This document shows positions 60,184 to 64,000 of a stretch of DNA of 64,000 nucleotides, piece by piece. A program made the position numbers and the translations under genes. Origin of the DNA: Streptomyces venezuelae (GTDB lineage: Bacteria; Actinomycetota; Actinomycetes; Streptomycetales; Streptomycetaceae); NCBI RefSeq assembly GCF_008642295.1, contig NZ_CP029190.1:6493501-6557500 (forward strand), given 5' to 3'. The stretch's first letter is position 1. Each line of letters opens with the position of its first letter. The notes under the pieces were generated by a model. That model saw only the letters and a list, made by a program, of their open reading frames with translations, was not told the origin of the DNA and did no database searches.

Positions 60184-62259
60184 TCAGCTGCTGTAGACGC
60201 CGACCTCGTACAGCGAGTAGCCCCACTGGGTGCCGCGCTGGACGCCCTGGACGCGCAGGTGGCGGGCGGGGGTCCCGGCGATCTGGATGGTGTCCAGGCC
60301 GCCGTCACCTGTGGTGGTGGACCAGACGGTCCGCCAGGTGGAGCCGTCGTCGGACAGCTCGATCCGGTACGCCTTCCCGTACGCCCGCTCCCAGTCCAGG
60401 GTGATCCGCTTGACCAGCTGCGAGGACCCGAGGTCGAGCTGGTACCACTGGCCGTCGCTCCACTCGCTGGCCCAGCGGGTGCCCCCGTTGCCGTCCACGG
60501 CCCGGCCGGGCGCGTAGGTGGTGAACGGGTTCCACCACTCGGTGGTCGAGGCGGCTGCCGGGACGCCAGAGGCGAGGTTCACCCCGGCCTTGTGCTTCTC
60601 CGAGGCCCCCCAGGTGTCCAGGTAGGACTCGGCGCCGCGGAACAGGTCGTCCACCACGCCCTGGCCGCCGACCTTGCGGATGTCCTCGATCCAGTCCGGC
60701 ACGAGTCCGACGTGCGAGGCGCCGTCGGTGTTGAGGTCCCAGGTGCGCTGCCCGGTGGTCTGCCGGTCGATGACCGAGCCGCCGTCGGCGCTGCGGAAGG
60801 GGTACGTGACCTTGTTCGGGGCGTCCGCGCCGCGCGGGCCGGGCCAGCCGCCGACGCCGTTCATGTCGGTCCCGTATCCGTAGCCGACCCCGTACTTGTC
60901 GCGCAGGGCGTCCTTGGCCTTGGCCTCCGCGCTGAACGCCTCGGCCCCGTTCATGTACTGGGCGGCGAACCCGCCGAGCTTGTACAGCCGTTCGGTCCAG
61001 CTGTTGTCCATCCAGCTGTGCGAGGAGATCACGCCCGGGTAGGACTCCGACTCCATGATGTCGAAGGCCCGGCCGGCGGCCTTCACGCTCATGTGGTCGA
61101 TTTCCAGCATCATCTTGCGCTTCATCATCCCGCGCACCGCGTACTCGCCGAGTTCGGTGAGCCCGCGGGTGTTGCACCGGGCGTTCTGGTCGTAGCCGGG
61201 CACGCTCACTCCGGCCGGCAGCTCCTTCTCCGCGTTCGGCGCCGCGGCCAGGCCGATCGGGTTGTCCTTCTGCGGCCCCGCGCACTGCTCGGTCTGCCAG
61301 AAGGTCCCGGTGGAGAGGAACTGGCCCACATTGATCGCCGTGCCGAGCGCACCGGAGTCGAAGCGCACCCCGCAGAGCGCGTTGTCGAACTTGTGGCACA
61401 GGAACATGCTGCGCACGCCGAGCCCGTGCAGCTCGTCCAGACCGCGGTCGATGTCCGCCTTGCTGCACTGGGAGACGTCCAGGATCATCTTGCAGCCGAA
61501 GGGCTCGGAGGTCTCGACTCCGAGGATCACGGCCAGCTTGCCCTGGGCGATGACCTCGCGGGCCTGGGCGCTGTCGGTGACGATCCGGAACCAGCCCTTC
61601 CCCGGGCCGCCGAACATCTTGTCGATGTAGTCCTGCATCTCGTACGTCTTCTTGGCCTGCAGGCGGATGGAGGTCATCTCGTCGCAGCTGCGGTCCTTGA
61701 AGAAGTAGACCGAGCAGATGACCCCGTTGGTGACGAGGTCGTTGACGAGCACCCGCTGGCCGCCGCGCCAGGCCCGCTCGATCCAGGCGTAGTAGTTCTG
61801 CTGGTGGGTCAGCGAGTCATGGGCGGGCCAGTCCTTGAAGGTCGGCCAGCCGGTCGCGTCGTGGTTGCCGTCGCCGCCCTTGGTGATGAAGTCGAAGACC
61901 GCGAGCGTGGGGTGTTCGGGGCAGTCCTTGAGCGCGTCGGCGACGCCGAGCTCGGAGAAGGGCTTGCCGCAGATCAGCCGGCCGCCGAAGGCCTCGTTGG
62001 ACATCAGGTGGTTGTGCGCGTCGACGAACCCGCGTACCTCGCCCTGGGCGTTGGTGCCCTTGAAGGGCTCGCCCGTGATGTTGATCCCGGAGTCGGGCGC
62101 CGGCCGGGCGGTGGGGTTCCACCAGCCGGGGTCGTCGGCGGCCGAGCCGGGCGCGGGCCCGAGCACCATGGCCAGGGTGGCGAGGAGCAGCGTCAGTACG
62201 GCGAGGGGCCGGCGTGGTGGGCGGGGCCGGTGCCTGCTGCTGGGTCCGGATCGGGCCAT
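60184..62259 (-). CDS. Secreted M19-dipeptidase-like hydrolase with C-terminal F5/8 (discoidin) domain
   Basis: This 691-residue exported protein has an Arg-rich N-terminus and hydrophobic segment (LAVLTLLLATLAMVLGPAPGSA), then a cleavage-like ASA-type site. The catalytic part (~60-560) starts with FVDAHNHLMSN (HxH) and contains MMLEIDHMSVKAAGRAFDIMESESYPGVISSHS, resembling renal dipeptidase-type (M19) metal sites. The C-terminal ~125 residues (AVDGNGGTRWASEWSDGQWYQLDLGS) are an F5/8-type carbohydrate- or surface-binding domain. ATG 62259 follows GGAGAAG. Peptidase or amidase activity on cell-wall or extracellular peptides is inferred. Confidence 0.75.
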   Translation of the reverse strand: MARSGPSSRHRPRPPRRPLAVLTLLLATLAMVLGPAPGSAADDPGWWNPTARPAPDSGINITGEPFKGTNAQGEVRGFVDAHNHLMSNEAFGGRLICGKPFSELGVADALKDCPEHPTLAVFDFITKGGDGNHDATGWPTFKDWPAHDSLTHQQNYYAWIERAWRGGQRVLVNDLVTNGVICSVYFFKDRSCDEMTSIRLQAKKTYEMQDYIDKMFGGPGKGWFRIVTDSAQAREVIAQGKLAVILGVETSEPFGCKMILDVSQCSKADIDRGLDELHGLGVRSMFLCHKFDNALCGVRFDSGALGTAINVGQFLSTGTFWQTEQCAGPQKDNPIGLAAAPNAEKELPAGVSVPGYDQNARCNTRGLTELGEYAVRGMMKRKMMLEIDHMSVKAAGRAFDIMESESYPGVISSHSWMDNSWTERLYKLGGFAAQYMNGAEAFSAEAKAKDALRDKYGVGYGYGTDMNGVGGWPGPRGADAPNKVTYPFRSADGGSVIDRQTTGQRTWDLNTDGASHVGLVPDWIEDIRKVGGQGVVDDLFRGAESYLDTWGASEKHKAGVNLASGVPAAASTTEWWNPFTTYAPGRAVDGNGGTRWASEWSDGQWYQLDLGSSQLVKRITLDWERAYGKAYRIELSDDGSTWRTVWSTTTGDGGLDTIQIAGTPARHLRVQGVQRGTQWGYSLYEVGVYSS

Positions 62260-62502
62260 GGTCTTCTTCTCCAGGGGGGGATTGTCATGCTCCGCGCAAA
62301 CATTGGGAACGAGAATCCCGACTGTTGTAACCGGAGTCAAGAGTCCGGGACAGATGACCTGATGATCCGTCGGATTCCGTTCAGCCCCCGGAACCGGGCC
62401 ATAAGCCGGCCCTATGGGTGCATCGGTTTATGACCCCTACCGGCCGGTTTCTCCCGGGCGGAAAGTGAAGGTGTAAACCCCCTCCGATGAAGCAGGGACC
62501 TC

Positions 62503-62664
62503 ATGTACACCCTCCTCTTCCTCCTCATCTTCCTGTGTGTCGTGGCGGTGTTCCGCGACCGGTCGGACCGCGTCCGGATGCTCCTGTGGACCGGAACCCT
62601 GATCGTCAGCGTGGCCGCGTTCCTGCCGCACGTCTTCGACCACACCTTCCACATCGCCCTCTGA
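62503..62664 (+). CDS. Small membrane protein upstream of DsbB-like gene
   Basis: This 53-residue protein has two hydrophobic segments (YTLLFLLIFLCVVAVF and MLLWTGTLIVSVAAFLPHVF) separated by a charged loop RDRSDRVR, ending HTFHIAL. The ATG at 62503 is preceded by GCAGGGACC and the gene ends 29 bases before the DsbB-like start, so they form an operon. I know no named family; a small partner of the membrane redox protein is possible. It was too short for routine ORF listing. Confidence 0.65.
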   Translation: MYTLLFLLIFLCVVAVFRDRSDRVRMLLWTGTLIVSVAAFLPHVFDHTFHIAL

Positions 62665-62693
62665 GCCCCGCGTTCCCGAGGAGGAGACCTCCC

Positions 62694-63380
62694 ATGAGCA
62701 CCACCACCCTGACCGGCGCCACCGCCACCGCCACCGCCACCGCCACCGCCACCGCCCCCGCCGCCGACAGCGGCGCCCGCCCCGCCGCGCTCTCGCACCG
62801 GCTCGGCCTCTGGTTCACCCACGCCTATGTGATCGGCCTGTGCGGAACCCTCGCCGGCGCCTACTTCTTCCAGTTCGGACTGGGTGAGTACCCCTGCCCC
62901 ATGTGCCTGCTCCAGCGGATGTTCTTCCTGCTGAGCGCCCTCGGCCCGGCCTGGATCATCGCCCGCTCCCGCAAGGGCGCGGTGACCTCAGGCACCTGGG
63001 CCGCCGGCTGGGGCTGGGCCGTGGTGGCCGCGCTGGCCGGGAGCACCGTCTCGGCCGCCCAGGTCCTGATGCACATCGTGCCCCCGGACCCCGGCTACGC
63101 CGGTGCCCTGTTCGGCCTGCACCTGTACACCTGGGCCCTGATCGCCTTCCTTGCCGCGGCCATCGCCGCCGGCGCCGCCCTCTTCCTGACCGAGTGGGCC
63201 CAGCCCCTGGACGCCGGAACCGCCTCGCCCGCCCTGCGCCGGGCCGCCGGTGTCACCCTGGCCATACTGTTCGTCTTCGCCGCCAGCAACCTGATCGCCT
63301 GCTTCCTGCTCCAGGGCTTCCACTGGCAGATGTCCGGCGACCCCACCGCCTACCGCCTGTTCACCGACCTCGGCTTCTGA
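62694..63380 (+). CDS. DsbB-like disulfide bond formation membrane protein
   Basis: This 228-residue protein has four membrane helices and the quinone-side CxxC motif PCPMC in YPCPMCLLQRMFFLLSAL, characteristic of DsbB. The second periplasmic loop, which in DsbB carries another Cys pair, has none here (HIVPPDPGYAGALFGL), so it may use the single pair or work as a DsbB variant. The N-terminus begins with a repetitive Ala-Thr run (TATATATATATA) encoded by a 6-base GCCACC repeat. ATG 62694 follows GAGGAGGAGACC. It is followed by a hairpin. Confidence 0.85.
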   Translation: MSTTTLTGATATATATATATAPAADSGARPAALSHRLGLWFTHAYVIGLCGTLAGAYFFQFGLGEYPCPMCLLQRMFFLLSALGPAWIIARSRKGAVTSGTWAAGWGWAVVAALAGSTVSAAQVLMHIVPPDPGYAGALFGLHLYTWALIAFLAAAIAAGAALFLTEWAQPLDAGTASPALRRAAGVTLAILFVFAASNLIACFLLQGFHWQMSGDPTAYRLFTDLGF

Positions 63381-63401
63381 GCCGCGGCCCCGCACCACAC
63401 G

Positions 63402-63439
63402 AAAGCGCCCGACCGGGTACCAGCCCGGTCGGGCGCCTT
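63402..63439. terminator. Bidirectional hairpin terminator
   Basis: A perfect 13-base inverted repeat (GCGCCCGACCGGG and complement) with a 6-base loop, flanked by AAA and CTT, lies between the DsbB-like and aminotransferase genes. Confidence 0.8.
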
Positions 63440-63472
63440 CCTGTCTGTCTGCCTGCCTGCGTGCCGGCCCGG

Positions 63473-64000
63473 TCAGTGCCGGGCGTCGGCCGTGTCCATG
63501 ACCGCCGCGATGCCCTCCGCCAGGCAGCCGATCCGGTCGGCCGGGATGCCCGCGATGTTGATCCGGCCCGCGGTGGTGCCGTAGATGGCGTACTGCCTGC
63601 GCAGCAGGAGCATCTGGTCCACCCGCAGCGGCAGCATCGAGAACATCCCCTTCTGCCCGGCGAGCGTCTGCGCCTGCGCGCCCCGGCCCAGGGCGGTCAG
63701 CCGGGCGGCGAGCTCCGTCCGGTTGGCCGTGATCCGGGCCCGCATGACGTCCAGCTCCGCCTGCCAGGCAGCGCGCAGCCCCTCGTCCTCCAGGATCGCC
63801 GTCACCACCGCCGCCCCGTGCTCCGGCGGCATCGAGTACTGGGTACGGGCGGCGTTCTGCAGGGCCGTCTCGGCGTGGGCCACGGTCCGGCGGGAGGAGC
63901 CGAGCACGATGGCGCAGCCGGTCCGGTCGCTGTACAGACCGAAGTTCTTCGAGCAGCTCACCGCGATGAACATCTCCGGCACCCGCGCGGCCAGCATCCG
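63473..64000 (-). CDS. Aspartate/aromatic aminotransferase, class I (N-terminus beyond window)
   Basis: The visible 175 residues are the C-terminal part of a fold I PLP aminotransferase: CSKNFGLYSDRTGCAIVL contains the Schiff-base Lys as in TyrB/AspC-type enzymes, and the end reads GKMFSML-like GQKGMFSMLPLRVDQMLLLRRQYAIYGTTAGRINIAG, typical of the Ia subgroup. Substrates would be Asp or aromatic amino acids with 2-oxoglutarate. The remaining ~220 residues lie past position 64000. Confidence 0.85.
   Translation of the reverse strand, partial: RMLAARVPEMFIAVSCSKNFGLYSDRTGCAIVLGSSRRTVAHAETALQNAARTQYSMPPEHGAAVVTAILEDEGLRAAWQAELDVMRARITANRTELAARLTALGRGAQAQTLAGQKGMFSMLPLRVDQMLLLRRQYAIYGTTAGRINIAGIPADRIGCLAEGIAAVMDTADARH

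Overview
The window is about 64 kb of very GC-rich DNA with GTG/TTG starts, GGAGG-type ribosome binding sites and strong third-position GC. It reads as a Streptomyces (or close actinobacterial) chromosome. No rRNA, tRNA, CRISPR or prophage was seen. All calls come from reading the sequence; no database search was run.

Layout. (1) 1-4.5 kb: a truncated acyl-CoA dehydrogenase, divergent from a CoA-transferase and AMP-ligase pair (an acyl-CoA cassette). (2) 4.5-7.6 kb: a Zn/Mn-type ABC importer and a MarR regulator. (3) 7.7-8.0 kb: a 229-bp MITE-like element whose right end touches the stop codon of the first siderophore gene. (4) 8-43.5 kb: a complete hydroxamate siderophore locus. It has a hydroxyornithine formyltransferase, an ornithine N5-monooxygenase, a ferric-siderophore lipoprotein, a tetramodular 5,197-residue NRPS, MbtH, an MBL-fold hydrolase with an AraC regulator, a heterodimeric ABC exporter, a two-permease plus ATPase importer, a YtcJ/NfdA-like amidohydrolase, an ArgA-like acetyltransferase and an argCJBD operon. 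Five iron boxes (IdeR/DmdR type) mark its promoters, including one in front of argC. (5) 43.6-44.1 kb: an array of short GC-rich palindromes. (6) 44.2-46.6 kb: housekeeping or hypothetical genes. (7) 46.7-56.9 kb: a fragmented kdp-like region. It holds a full KdpD, a decayed Na+/H+ antiporter, a tiny bL37-like ribosomal protein, an SDR, a truncated KdpD-like kinase, a KdpE regulator, a detached DUF4118 protein and a kdpB without kdpA or kdpC. (8) 57-64 kb: a lysA-like decarboxylase, a universal stress protein, TetR, a secreted dipeptidase-like protein, a DsbB-like protein and a truncated aminotransferase.

How the siderophore genes fit together. The Arg enzymes make ornithine, the monooxygenase and formyltransferase make N5-formyl-N5-hydroxyornithine, and the NRPS assembles four residues (domains C-A-T, C-A-T-E, C-A-T, C-A-T-C). 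Third-module specificity reads as hydroxyornithine. Modules 1 and 4 resemble each other and are inferred to take formyl-hydroxyornithine. The second module has an unusual Gln-like code and an epimerase. There is no thioesterase; the protein ends in a condensation domain whose catalytic His is Tyr. The exporter, importer and amidohydrolase would handle export, uptake and possibly iron release.

A second signal is an 18-bp direct repeat, roughly YTGACG-N5/6-YTGACG, found upstream of or between several genes of the kdp-like region and the universal stress gene. It is a candidate KdpE operator.
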